Below the pieces are notes generated by a model, which had not been told where the DNA came from, made no database searches, and was given only the letters and a program-made list of their open reading frames with translations. A DNA stretch of 64,000 bases, from contig CM060465.1 in NCBI GenBank assembly GCA_030544235.1, positions 29,926,988-29,990,987 on the forward strand, in the 5' to 3' direction. This document shows, one piece after another, positions 37,904 to 50,770 of this stretch. Each line of letters starts with the position of its first letter. Within the stretch, counting starts at the first letter, position 1. Source of the DNA: Lepturacanthus savala. Its lineage: Eukaryota > Chordata > Actinopteri > Scombriformes > Trichiuridae. A program made the translations under genes and the position numbers.

Positions 37904-38890
37904 TAGGGCTGCACAATTAGCCCCCAAAAAAACACATACACACAATATCTCATTTCGAAACACAATGGTTCTCAAGCATTTTATTTCACAAGTGGTATCA
38001 CAAACAAATGCTGCCATTTCTTCCTGGATTTTTTCAAGCGCCCCTAAAGGCAGCACTGCTGCTGACTCCTCGACTACAGATCCCAACCAGATGCGACGGT
38101 CTAGACTGGAGCTGTCCACGCTCTCTCTCTCTATTTTAATTAATCATACCTGCAGGTCCCAACACATTGAATCGGCACCAACGCCATTTTTTTTTTTCCC
38201 CTCTTTACTCGGCCGGTTCTGGCAGCTTCTTTTCTGTTGTGGTGGCAAGAGAATACACAATTTATAGGTAAACCAGCGTAAAATCTACAAACAAAAGTTT
38301 CAAATTCCCATTAATGTTGAAATTATACTAATTATATTAACTAATTATACTATTCTACTGTCTATTTGTCTGTTTTTTTATTAAATCTGCCGCTTCAGAC
38401 TGACTAAGGCGTATACATGCCGGAGAAAATCCAATTCTAATCACATTATCTAATTGTGTTAATTCGACCATGAGAAGTCCAACTCGGTCCAATTTCAATC
38501 TAACTAAGGTGTATACATGCATTTTAAAAATCTGACCATAGTCAGATTAACCCAAAACCTGATTTTCTTGAGTGTCACTGAATTATTGTGAGTGAGGGAG
38601 TGAATCAGAGTGAAATTGGTGGTAAGGAGAGGTAAAAGGATGGCGGAGAACTGAACTTGTGCCCCAAAAAAGTCAGGGTTCAGGTCAGTCGGGGGTGTGG
38701 ATGTACTTTGGATTTAAGTCAAATGATAACAGTCTGAGGTGCTTTGCAAGTTTTTTTCTGCATCGCAAGGCAATACCACAAATCTCCTTTTAACATTTGG
38801 TCAAAAAACAAATAAATAAAAAAAATCATGATATCAATTCTAATCAAAAACATCATGATTCACATTTTTTCCAAGATTCGTGCAGCCCTA
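37904..38890. mobile_element. hAT non-autonomous element, 987 bp
   Basis: It begins TAGGGCTGCACAATTAGCCC and ends GATTCGTGCAGCCCTA, the classic fish hAT terminal inverted repeat (tagggctgcac). It is flanked by gtgtgtgt and ctgtgtgt, a 7-of-8 match, so it inserted into a GT microsatellite. No transposase. The inner copies of aaggygtatacatgc at 38406 and 38506 are direct repeats. Confidence 0.75.
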
Positions 38891-39897
38891 CTGTGTGTGT
38901 CGATGTAGATGATTTGCTGAAGAAGCGGAGTGTGTTAACAGCTGTGGGGAGCAGGGGTCAAATGAGGCTTTGCATTGATGCTTTTCAAAGAGACGATGCA
39001 AAAACATTAAATTTAAATCATATAAATGGATTTCATCCGTGTGTTTGTGTGTGTAATTGTACATTTGAAAGCAGGAGAAGGTGTGAGGCTGTGTGAATGT
39101 CCTGATTTCTCCTTTACTTCTATTTTCTACAAGATGTAGACCTTGAGAATAAAATCGACTTTCTGATTATCCTTTACTTATTTGTTTGTTACATCTGTTT
39201 GCAGGTTAAAACTTGGTCAAAGAAGGAATTAGGTTTAAAGTCACCCTGAAGCTTTCAACCACTGTTGGCACCACGGAGCAGCGATTTGATGAGCAGGTCT
39301 CATTTCATTTGTGGCTTACTACAATGTGCACAAGAATGCACATGTTTGGTTTCATATTCAACGCAGCAATGCACCAAACAAATATGTGGGGAGACAAAGC
39401 AGTGGGAATAACAATGTGAACAAAACAGGTTTCGAATTATTCAAAAACACAGGTTTAAGACTCAAATCAAAGAAAATTCCATAAGATAATTATGCCACTA
39501 AACTAAAATGGAAATACATTTTAGACATTTGGAATTTTAAATGTGTGTTTTAAGAAAATTGGCTTGAATTCTCAAGTACCTCTAGTTTTATCTGCCAATA
39601 CCCCAATAACTCTTGGATTGGAACAACTGCTTAAATAATTCAAATGAGAACTGCTCATTTAAATTTATTCATTAGCAGTTTGAGCAATAATATTTTTGCA
39701 CAGATTAAACAAAACATCAAAAGCATTGAGTAAATGTTTTGTGTATACAAGTGTAAATTGGATAAAATTATCCTTCAAATTTAGACCTGAAAACAGCAAT
39801 AGAGTGAACAGGAAGGGATTTCCTGGGTTAGTCATGCAGTTATGATTGTTAAGGTTTAGGCTGGACTTGATTATGTGTCTTTATAAGTTTAGAGGTA

Positions 39898-39934
<37 letters not shown>

Positions 39935-42900
39935 CTGTTTACATGAGATGTCTTCAAGTTTTTCCCTGCTGGAATTCCTCTTGTCCCAAAAGAGCAGCGG
40001 CCTCTCTTGCCTTCTCCCTCTCTTTCTCTCACACGCAGGCACGCACGCAAAAATACAGACTTAATAAAAACACCCTTTGAAACTAACAACACTGTGGCTG
40101 CTCAAATTTTAATCACCACATTTCATTAATTCATTACTTTTTTCCATGCTGCTCTCTGCCCAATGAGCTACTGTACACCGCACTCAATACTTATTTTAGT
40201 GAAAGAAAGAGATTCAACATTCTCTTTCACGCGGAATGAATTACCTTTTGTTTATCTTTTAAATTACATCCCTGAATATGCTCAACATCTGATCAAGGCC
40301 ACGCGTCTTGAGACAAAAAAGAGCTGTTGGAGCCTCGGCGCGGTGCATTCATTCGAGAGTCAATTCTGACCCGCACGGAGCGACCTCCCGCCGTCCTGCC
40401 TGGCACGAACAAATTAAAGTGCACTCAGGCAACAATTGAACAAATTCATGGCAGTCCACCAGGAATTCTGCTGAAAGAACAGGTTTTGTTTTACCTTGAA
40501 GGTCTGTGAAAATGAAGTTAACAATAGAATATATATATATGTTGCTAAACTTTGGTAGTTTTAGCACAAATTAACAAATTAATTCCATCTTCTGTGCTGT
40601 GTGTTGTAACACGCTGATTTTTAAATGGTTCAGTGGGCAGTTTCTTTGCCAAAAATGAGCTATGTTAAAAACACCAGCTCGGTGTAATGTTATCAGTGTG
40701 TTATACAGTGGATGCTGGATTAATACTAAATGTCTCCTCATAATTCAATAGGAATAATGATATACATGACGGAAAAATGTCACTGATTGCTTGGCCTTAC
40801 TGGAAGTGTCATTCAGCCCATTCACATCGGCCAAATGCTTGTCCCCCAGAATCAGTGCTCGCAGCATTGTCAAAATCATCCAATCGACTTCACACTGGAT
40901 ACTCCCTTTGTAGCCAAGTGTGAAGTGGATTGGATAAACGGGTCTCAATATTAAGGCTTTGCTAACAGAATTTTGATCACAATTTGTGTGTCAAATGATT
41001 TCCAAACTCATATAATAGAGTTAAAATGACTTGACATTTTTCTTTGTACAATTTCTGAAAGAGATGCAAAATGCACAATACATGAGCCAGGAAAAATAGC
41101 AGAAGAAGGGCAGAATCGTTTGGTTGAGGGAAAGGGTCGGAAAAGTATCTGGGAACACTTTGGGATCCAAGAATCCGACGAGGAGCAGAAACACGTAACG
41201 TGCAAGATTTGGTACGAGGTGATATCCACGACTCTTAACCAAATCTGTTTAACCATCTCAAATAAAAGTCACTCATGCTGAATAAATGCATTGTGTAACT
41301 AAAAAATACTCAATTAAATTATCCTGATTTCAATATTGTCCAAAATAGCAGTGATAATGATTGTTTCCATAACTGAGCAGCCCTAATCAATATACAGAGA
41401 TTATTCTCTTTATAGTTAAATGATGCTGATACAGTGCATATAGCACTTAAATCATAATTAATCTGAAGGCTATATGTACTAAATCTGTTTTCAAAACATT
41501 TAGATATAATAATATAATTTAGATTCAAATATTTAGTCTGGTTGTTTATTAACAGGATTTAAAACTTGAGGTTTGTTTTCTAGCTACAAGCTCATTAGAA
41601 AGAAAAATGATAATAGCCAATAACAGGATATGACAGTATCACAAGAGCAGCCTGTGATTACATTCGGCTGCTTTTAAATTCGAAAATGGAATGTTTTTGT
41701 GCTCACCAAAAGTCAAAGTTATGAGCATGATTCATGACATTCCAACTAGTTTAGAGCTCATTGTGGTCCAGTAGCCTATGCAACCGACACAAGTGTGTGC
41801 ACATATCCTGAGACTGGATTTGTGTCTACCAGTAAAACTTTTGAAAATGGAAAATATTCGCTTATTCACATTCCTGGCTTTCTTAATGGGAGGAGGAGTC
41901 AAGTGATTTAAAGTGTTTTGCCAAGGGAATTACCTACAGTAGTTAAAGAGGTAGATGCATTTGATTTTGAAAAGACTATCGGTGCTAAATTTGAACATAC
42001 ACAATTCTGTTGTGATAAATTGATAAAGTTCAGTCTTATAAAGCATTGTGTAATGTACACATGCTTTTAAAATTCAATGTCATTTGGTGAAAAGTACATT
42101 ATAACATGTTTAGGAATCAAAATTCAACGTTTAGGACATTTGACCTCTGACTTAGGAAACCATGACCACAGGAGTTCCATTTATAGCCAATGACAGTGTA
42201 GTGTACTGAACTAACACAAATCTCAATTAAAATCGTACAGGGGGCTTTAAACACCTTTTTTTCCTTTAGAGTGAGTCCATCCTGTTTGAGAATCGGTAAA
42301 AAGAAGTGAAGATTGGTTGAAAGATTCTCACAAAGCATTATGGGAAAAAACAAGGCCATTAGAGTCAATGCTAGCTGCAATATATGATTGATAATTAATA
42401 GAATACAGACAATATTGGATCTACCTGTATGGATTTACACCCCCCTGAAAGACACAAGTTCTATGGTGGATAGAAAACCTTCTACATAGGCTATGATCAT
42501 ACTGAAGGCAGCATTGGTACGGCTAAAAAACAAATAACGTTCAAGGAGTTAGAATTTATTGATCCAATATTATTGAAAGTTAAATGAACTGTGTGGAATT
42601 TCGCCAATCAACTAAACATCATCAACTGCCAATTAGGGGACATCACCTAAACCCTAAATATAACCTCCCCCCTTGTTCATTATGGCCCTGCTCCTCCAGT
42701 CGACTGAATCTGAAGTGCAGCTCATCAATAGAGTAACCGTGGAAACAAGGGTCCACAGTTCCTTGTGAGTAGAAAACACGTAAAGACATTTTAATCTCTT
42801 GGCCAAAGGAAGTTTACTTTTGCAAAACTCACAAATGTTCAAACTCAGAAATTCAAGCATCAACTACTGAGAGTCATTTCAAAGAAAGGAAAATTGAATT

Positions 42901-44340
42901 TTCATCTCTCTGAAATAAAAATAGTAAAACAGAGAGAAACTTTTCCCCAAGTCAAAAGCAAAAGATGTGACACATAAAATATTAAAGTCTCAGGAGAGTC
43001 ACAGAGAAGTGTCTTCTTGAATGAGACTACAAGGAAGATTCTCCTTTCTTTTTTTTTTTTTTACTCAAAATATCTCTGATTTTGGGTTTAGGGCAGTGGG
43101 GATAGAATAACAATAACTCTACAGCATAGCTGTCCTTTTATATTATGAAATAATGAGTTTTATTTGTAATTTGAATTTCCCATATTAAACATTTTTATTG
43201 CTGATCCCATATGGGAGACCTTTCTTAAATAAATAGAACTTGGGTGATTGGCTGTTAATTTTTCACCATTTAACCTCTGCCTTCTAACTTTGTCAAAGGC
43301 AGAAAAGTGAAAGTTCAAGAGCTTAGAAACTGAGAAAAACTGAAAAACTCTGAGCTACAGTACTTGGTCTCATGGTCATGGTCGAACCAAAACAATATCA
43401 AAGGAACCTGTAGGCCGTCTGTTTAGTTCTCCTCTGTGTGGATACATATTTCATTGGGTCTCAACAAAGCAAGGCAGGAGCATATTCTATCACAAAAGCC
43501 TCTGAACACAGTCCCATGTGTATGCTGCACAACACACGCACACACAAAGCAGCTCAATTGTCTCAACGCTGGGTTGGAGTGTAACAAGTCCAGGCTCAGC
43601 ATAAGTGCCCTTAGGTGAAAAAGAAGCTACAGATAAAGCAAGAAGACCCTCAATTGTCTCTCCAAGGAGAGGAAGGCTTATGGAAAGAACAAAAAAAAAA
43701 TGTTTTTATCAAAGGGATCGAAATACAAAGGACAAGTTTTGCAGATGAGCACTCTCATATTTATTTGCTATCACTTCGCTGCAGCGTGTCCCAATCAATT
43801 GTGAGCAGTTTTATGAAAACTCTTCAGCGCTGGGGTTTGAGAAGCCTTTTCAAAGCCATTTGGAAGTAATAAATGAATGAATTGTTATTGAATGAAAGGA
43901 GGACATTTTGATGACAAGGTTTTGAGAACTAGACAATTCTGCCCTCTTATTTTTCCCTACAAGACCTCATGTTTAGGGAAGTTCAAGGCTTAAACAGCTA
44001 AATGGCGTAGCTAGACTATCAGCACACAAAGAGCAGTGGAGTGGTGTTGTCAGGCCATACGCATGTATACGCCATATACTTATTCCCTTTACCTCGATTG
44101 GAAAAAAGAGAGAAAATCAATCTGCATGGTTATTTGTTGTAATCGGTGCATTATTAGTCAATCACTTGGATTCTATGATTCTATATTCCCCACCACTGTT
44201 TACCTTAGCCTTGCATTCATCACCAGAAAACCAGTGCTGCATTGCAGTGAAGAAAAATTTGTCTCAATAAATAATAATCAATAAAAAAAGAGATGAAACA
44301 GACCAAGAACTGTAAACATTTGATTAATACTTATGAAGAC
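38891..44340. other. Intergenic DNA
   Basis: About 5.4 kb, AT-rich, no gene. It contains a GT microsatellite (39901-39932) and a worn hAT-type end near 41290-41390 (ending gagcagcccta). The sequence around 40160-40510 is more balanced and unique. Confidence 0.55.
39901..39932. repeat. (GT)16 microsatellite
   Basis: Sixteen uninterrupted GT units. Confidence 0.95.
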
Positions 44341-44630
44341 TAGCCTAGCTAACACCAGACCACATCTCAATGTAGCCAATCGTATCAAACATACCCGATG
44401 ACATAATTGGTAATAAAATAGTTTAGCACTAAATTGTTGCTCATTTTTCAAAATAAACTTGTCTAAATTACTTAGAACATTTTTATAAGGCTGCGTCGAA
44501 ATGTGAATTACCGTCTGCCGCCATGTTGGATCCACAGTTTAAGAAATTCTCTTCTGCGTTTCATCATTGTCTTGTTGCATCCTTCCTCGTTCTGTCAATG
44601 GCTCCCTAGATAAGGGGAAAATTGGGTCTA
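44341..44630. mobile_element. Second copy of the 32640-33423 element, truncated
   Basis: It starts tagcctagctaacaccagac and shares caaaataaacttgtctaaa, gccgccatgttggatccac and tccctagataaggggaaaat tggg with the other copy. The right end is missing. Unlike the first copy it has no Tc1 fragment inside, so the Tc1 insertion is specific to the 32.6-kb copy. Confidence 0.65.
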
Positions 44631-46937
44631 GAGGTATAGAGTGTATTTCTGATTAGTTTAAAGTTATCTCTATTGAATATATATGTTCTCATTAAAAAGA
44701 AACAATGCACATATCATACTGTAGTACAAGCTGTACATGTCTTACACACATTTCCTTATATTCATTAAGAGCTTTTGTTCATTTTAAAACTATCACTGCC
44801 CCTATCAAATAAAAAACATTCATTCTTGTTTTCTAGAAAGCATGAATGAATTCTCACAACAACAGAAGCAGCTTCTGCTTACACCCAAACCACAAATAAG
44901 ATATAGTACATTAAATCACTTCTAACTCACCTATTGTGCTCAGCATGGAGTTTTGTGTCGTCCATTTTTTTCCCGCCATTAACAAACTTCTCACTGCATA
45001 TCCTAGTCCTTTTAAAAGACTTATTCTCTCCTTCATGGTGGTAAACTCAACACTGTGTCCATGTTTATCCAGGCACAGAAAAGTGTTAGTCACTGTCATG
45101 CTAGCAGTGCCAGCAGTGAGGTTAGCTTGTTCATCCTTCATCATTAACAGTAGTAAACTATTCTTACTCACGCTGCTTGCGTTTAAATGCACCTGTTTAT
45201 ACTTTCGCTCCAAAAAAAATGCGTCATGTCGTCACACCGTCAAGGTGTAACGACATGACGCATTCAGGGACGCGCAGGCTGTCAGTTTTTAGAACTCCCA
45301 CCGACCAAATCCAGTAGAGGGGGATTAACTCATTGGAGCCTATGAGCCTTTAAGTCTATATCTGTCATTTTATACCTAAAAGAAACAAATTAAATATTAC
45401 TCACACAGCTTTTTTTTCTAATAACATGATAGTAGACAACTTAGACAACAGATTTTAAGCAAATAATTTAAGTTTCCAAGTGATTCCTGTGATGTGATGT
45501 CATCAACTTCCTGCTCCTTCCTCCTGAAAACATAGGGAAAATAACTCCCCTCCCCAGAAAGAGTCAGTTAGATTATTATGATTTTCCACCCTGTATGTAG
45601 ACCTGAATATATCTATTTAATCATTCAGGTCTCTAGAATAATCCCCCAAAAAAGAATTTTATACATGGGATTTTTGTTTATGTTTATTTGTGCAAGCAGC
45701 AACTATAATCACCATTAAAATGCCATTTTCTGCAAAGAAAACAGTACAAAATGGTATAAAAACTCGACTGAGAACCACATGGAGACAAGTCATTTGGAAA
45801 TTTTGTTGTTTCATGAATACAAATACCTACCCTCTTGACTACAATCTCTTATGTGGCCCTCCCTTCAACAAAGAAAAAAGAAAAAGAGACATGACCCTCC
45901 TCTGTTTTCCTCCGTTGGCCCCTTCCATAAATACCGAACAGTCCCTTAGCCTCTGTCTCTGTGCTGGCCTCATTCAAAGCCTTGCTCATCCTTGTGCCTT
46001 TGCATTAGTGAATAGACAGAATATGCGAGTGTACAGTAGTTCCTCACAGATAGCTGGAGGTCAAGCAAGGCCTCCAGAGAACCTTCTCTGCATTTACCCT
46101 GAATGCACTCTTACTGCATTAAGGCGGCACTATTTTGAATGTGGCGTTTGCAATAAAGGTACAAAAGTTGATCTGCCGCCTGTTTTTCGGCGGAGGTAAG
46201 TTCATTGCTTCAAATACAGAAAAGCGACTATCTATCGAACATAATGGAATATTTACCAGCTAAAGAGACAGATATTTTGTACAGTGGATAATAGCAAAAC
46301 CAGAGCTCAAGGAAATTGAATATTGGACTTACATTCACCGGGTGGACGGAAACACAACTCACAATTTTGCTCTGAAGGACAAACTTGAGAAATTTTAAAA
46401 GGATTTAATCTTTCTTTATTGCATTTTGGAGTCTACGCCATTTTGAATGATAACTCTCTTTGTCCTACAGCGTTTATAGAGGATCGGTGTACAGTCGCTG
46501 TTGTGTCTGGGGTTTTCTTGTTTCCCTTGTCTCTAGGAAATCAGATAATTATGCGCTTTTCCTCAGATTTGTTTTTCAGCATGTACATCCATCATTATTA
46601 GAATGTTTTTGTGAGTCCACTATGTTCTTTTATACTTTTATTCCATGGACAACTGAAGCATACAACTGCCCCAACTTTGTCACAGAGCTTCAATAATAAA
46701 ACATATGACAGTGTGGGGTTCTCTTACAAAGAACATTGAACACTTTAAGAATTTATAATGGCCTGGAAGCAGAACAGTATGTTGAATACTTTGAATATTC
46801 TGAAATGCACATTTTCATAGGATTCCTAAACTTCTCCTACTATATATACCTATACAGACACGTTTCACTATCTTTTTATAATACAATAAATCACTTTACT
46901 GTAATAAAATACACTGAACACTAGATTGATGATTGCC
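44631..46937. other. Intergenic DNA 3' of insc
   Basis: No recognised gene. It contains a 303-nt minus-strand open frame (44911-45213) next to a 47-bp palindrome (45218-45264), and AT-rich sequence otherwise. A 169-codon plus-strand frame (45690-46199) has no recognisable motif. Confidence 0.5.
45218..45264. repeat. 21-bp inverted repeat with 5-nt loop
   Basis: The arms aatgcgtcatgtcgtcacacc and its complement differ at a single position; the loop is gtcaa. Such a hairpin is suggestive of a transposon end, a structured RNA or a protein-binding palindrome; the context does not decide. Confidence 0.85.
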
Positions 46938-46943
46938 TTTATT
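46938..46943 (-). terminator. insc: Candidate insc poly(A) signal AATAAA
   Basis: On the minus strand AATAAA occurs 979 bp after the insc stop codon. I saw no other canonical AATAAA between it and the stop. It is followed by a T/GT-containing stretch (tgttcagtgtatttta). The implied 3' UTR is about 1 kb and AT-rich. This is a plausible cleavage signal by position only. Confidence 0.4.
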
Positions 46944-47921
46944 CCATGCATGGCATACAATAATGGTAATTCTCTTTAAATAAAAAGCATTTTGTACCAA
47001 ATTCAAGATTCATTTTCCAGTAGCAAATATAATAATTACGATTAATGGCAAATAAGTTGAAGACAATAACTCTACATGCCATACAATACATTATAACAAA
47101 CAATGTACGCTAGGACAAATGGATCATGTAGTTGTACCCTACGTCTTATTCATATTTTAAATACTAATAGTGCCCTGTCCCTTAAAGTACTCAAATACAC
47201 AACAATGCTGAAAACATGTAATAATTAAACTAACTAATAATTTAGTTGCTTATCCAAATAAAGTGGCTGCTGATTGAAAACATTAAAAAAAACAATTTTC
47301 TGATGAATATCAACATAAAAAGAGACATGGAAAATGATTTAATACACATATATCATCATAGATAATCCATTATATTGTGTTATCTTCTTGTATGAAGCTC
47401 CTGTCTTTGTTCTAAAATAACCAAAAATGCTTTGAATACAATATAAATACTCAGCCTATGACAAAAACAATTGCACAGTGGTAGCATATAAAGTGTCAGG
47501 TTATACTTTTGGTTTTAAAAGTAGCACCTACTCTTAGAAAATCCTTACTGATATGAAATAAAAATTCTATGCGGAATAAAATGAGATAATGACCTTTTTT
47601 TTTTTAAATATAACACCACACACTCATTCATTTTAACATGAACAGTGGGTCGCATTCATCTGTAATTAGATGAACGCATCATAATTGCAGATGAATATCA
47701 ATGTCTTTTCCATCCATCCAAACTGACACGATGCAGTTTCGCTCCATTCACTGTTGCGTCCAGTATAAAAGTCTGGAAAATCCCGGGGGGGAAAAATCCT
47801 TCTCAGACACTTTGTTCTGAAGTGAAACTGCTCATTAGTCCTTTTTCCTGTGTCGTTGAAATAGTACATGATCTTTTACATGAGTTCAGTTTTCCACCGC
47901 CTGTGTTTGGTTCGCAGGCCA
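46944..47921 (-). other. insc: Presumed insc 3' UTR
   Basis: An AT-rich 0.98-kb stretch from the TGA to the candidate poly(A) signal, without repeats that I can name. Confidence 0.4.
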
Positions 47922-48050
47922 TCATACGAAGCTCTCCTCCATGTTGGAACACAGCAGGAAAGAATCGACTAGCCGCGGTTTGATCAGCTGCTGGTGGTCG
48001 GCTGCCTCAATGCTGTCTGGACACCCTGCTGCCAGCCTCCTCAAGGCAGC
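47922..48050 (-). CDS. insc: insc exon H (C-terminal, with stop)
   Basis: Forty-two codons and TGA (47924-47922) encode AALRRLAAGCPDSIEAADHQ, then QLIKPRLVDSFLLCSNMEES and FV. The final ESFV is a PDZ-binding-type carboxy terminus conserved in vertebrate INSC. The acceptor is unusual: the last 8 intron bases are gtctccag, and directly upstream a GT repeat of about 10 units stands where a pyrimidine tract is expected. Confidence 0.96.
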   Translation of the reverse strand, partial: AALRRLAAGCPDSIEAADHQQLIKPRLVDSFLLCSNMEESFV

Positions 48051-48056
48051 CTGGAG

Positions 48057-48076
48057 ACACACACACACACACACAC
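48057..48076. repeat. (CA)10 microsatellite next to the exon H acceptor
   Basis: On the transcribed strand it reads (GT)n and sits 7 bases upstream of the splice acceptor AG of insc exon H. Confidence 0.9.
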
Positions 48077-49037
48077 CATCAGTACACTATGTGTGACATG
48101 TGACTCATATAAAGATCATGCACTACTGTTTTATGCAGTTGCACGCATACAAATAAAAATCATCTGTACTGCATATACATAATATACAGCAATAATAATA
48201 TAATAGGTAGACCGCAAACAACAATAAACTGTAGTGATGTGCAAAACTGATGAAACTGGAAACTCAGTTCAGTTCTACCAGACCAGGAGCTGTTTCAATA
48301 GCACTATCGTTTTTTTTTTTTTTCCACATCTTATGTGATTTCAAGAGTACATGAGTATGTGACATCTCCAACCCCATTCAGCCAGGAGAGCCTCCGGCAT
48401 TTACATTTAAGATTACAAATGATCTGTGAAAGCTCTGTGTCCTTTGAAGGTAAAAAAAAAAAAAAAAAAATCCAACACCTACAAATGCACTACTTAACCC
48501 TTGGCTAAAAGGATAAAATAGAATCACATTAATTTGAATAGACTGACAAGTGTGGTTACAGTGAAGAAGAGGGCGTTTCTCAGCGCAGCAGAGCAGCCCA
48601 ATTAAGCTCCTGACCATTATACGCTTCAAATCCCCTCATCGGCCCTAAGATCTGGTTTTAATAATTATGATCAGAATGAAAAAATGATAAAGCGTGAGCA
48701 GGGATATTATTCATGATATGTACATATTTAAACATACAATCGTTTGGAGATGATGTGAGCTGGTCAGCTTTCTCGACATGGCTTAAAGATACCGAGGTTG
48801 TGATATATTTTCAATTTTCAAGTATTGCCCTGTGGATGTAATTAAATTGGACAGTCATTTGGTGCACTGATGTTATACATGCAGGCCCCCAGTATGATGC
48901 CCTCAAATCTGACTCTTGAAGTTCTATATGGTGAGTCCGGCTGAACTGCTGGACTGTGCCGTGTGTTTGAATGACACATTTGTATGCACGACATCAAGAA
49001 ATTTTGTAATTTAACACACAGGCAAACACACACTTAC

Positions 49038-49114
49038 CAGGCATGCGACCAGTACTGAGTCGCTGTTATTTCTCTCAGTAGGGGAGCGGCACAGTTCAAT
49101 AAGACGAGGAACAG
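49038..49114 (-). CDS. insc: insc exon G
   Basis: The acceptor is ctgtctttag/CTGTTC and the donor CTG/GTAAGT is excellent. Two bases complete an alanine codon, followed by VPRLIELCRSPTERNNSDSV and LVACL. It matches RLIELCRSPxERNxSDxVLVACL of vertebrate INSC. Confidence 0.96.
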
Positions 49115-49712
49115 CTAAAGACAGCAGAGGGGAGATTCAGTTACCAGCTTGAACAAATTTTAAACATTGATGTCAAAACGAGATGCAGAGCGGCTGTACT
49201 TTAAGGGAAAAAGTACTTTGTAATTTTAAGAACACCAGAACAACGCTTCTAAATAGTTATTTGCTTTGTTCATATCTCAGTATATTTAATAGTATGAACT
49301 TTACTTTACAAAAGAAAAATCAAATCAAATAAAAAAATACTCTTTCCATAAATGGCTTTGGCCGTGGTGAATATAACGTATGGAGAACTGCCTCCCAAGA
49401 GACAAGAAGGCCTTAAATTTCTTGTTTTTCTGTCAAATGATATGAGAAAAACCTCTGGGATGTGAAAACACCCACCACCCTGTGTTTGTTCATGTCTTTG
49501 CCTTTTTAATTACCAATGTAGAACTTCAAGGCTCAATTCAAGGTCCAGCTTTAATTGTAATTACGCACATTTATGTCGGTCTCATCAAAATGTATTTATT
49601 GTTTTCTGCTACTTCTATTAACCCTGTTTCTCTTTACCACTTGGGTTGAAGCACTTCATTTTTTTTTCCCTTTAGCATTTGTCAGTCAGCTATTTAATGA
49701 AAAAAGAAAAAC

Positions 49713-49868
49713 CTTTTAGCTGGATTGCTGATTGGGCCACATCAGGGTCTCTGCTCAGTCGGGCCAGTGTGACAGCAGCTTTCTGCTGGACTCGCTCGCA
49801 GGCTGCGCCCTCTGATGGACTGGAGGAGGACGGCTTTTCTCCAAGAAGCAGCAGCAGTCGCTCTATAC
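49713..49868 (-). CDS. insc: insc exon F
   Basis: The acceptor is gtcccgtcag/GTATAG. The donor AAAAG/GTTTTT is weak but gives the only in-phase junction (phase 1 to 1). It encodes GIERLLLLLGEKPSSSSPSE, then GAACERVQQKAAVTLARLSR and DPDVAQSAIQLK. The stretch ACERVQQKAAVTLARLSRDPDVA is diagnostic of INSC. The serine-rich loop after EKP is the variable part. Confidence 0.96.
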
Positions 49869-50659
49869 CTGACGGGACGTAAAAAAAAAAGACGAACATA
49901 GAGATCAACCAAGGAGCAAAAGCTATCAGGAGGAATGATAGAGATTCAACGGAGAGCAACAATCAGAAAGAAAAACAAGACCAACAAATTAACACATAAA
50001 CAGTCAGAGAGATAGGAGCCAAACACAACAAACAGATGAGCCTGAAACCTCCCAGACATGAAGTTACACGAGACTCAACAGCAGAAAACCAAACAATATA
50101 ATTAGACTGGACCCAGACAGTAAATACAATGCTGTCAGAAAAGACTCGGACAAAAAAACGCGGTCGGAAAGCAAAGTCAATAGTGGCGAAACTGAAGTTC
50201 TTGAATGCAAATACACAGAATAATGCAGATAGTGCCTCAAACAGAGGTTGACACTATGGCCAAGACCTATACTGAAAACATCCATGTATTTAAATTATTA
50301 ATTTTTCTAGATTGATTGTACAAGGGCCCACGCAGTAGGACCAACACGCAACAAAGTCTTATTATATGAGAAGAACATGTGCAATGTGAAACCGAATACT
50401 GAAAAAAACGAATAAAAAGGATATTAATGTGTTTTACAGTTATATTACGTCTGAATATTTGCACACGTGTGGGTGGTTGATTCTTTATTTCAGCTCTTCC
50501 AGCAACTTCACAGAAATTACCCGATGCTGCCATCTTGAGGATTAAACAAGAACTACATTACAAATAACTTTTGACTGAGTTATGGCCCTAAGCAGTTTTA
50601 CCTTCAAAACCCAAATTCAAAATTCAAAACTATAGTGGGATGGAAAATAGAGGACCTAC

Positions 50660-50726
50660 CTTGTTCTTGCAGAACTTCAGGAGCACACTGCTCTAAGACT
50701 GAGAGGTTTGCTAAGATTGTCACCAC
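50660..50726 (-). CDS. insc: insc exon E
   Basis: The acceptor is tatatttcag/GTGGTG and the donor ACAAG/GTAGGT. Twenty-two codons plus one base encode VVTILANLSVLEQCAPEVLQ then EQ. It matches the INSC segment (I/V)VTILANxSVLEQCA. A Tc1-type terminal fragment (50771-50995) has inserted in the intron on its 5' side, 45 bp from the acceptor. Confidence 0.95.
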
Positions 50727-50770
50727 CTGAAATATAAAATCAGAATAGATGATTAAATGTTTGACATATA

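Noticed and set aside
45690..46199. 169-codon plus-strand frame
   Set aside because: No recognisable domain, uneven composition, no promoter or splice context; probably chance.
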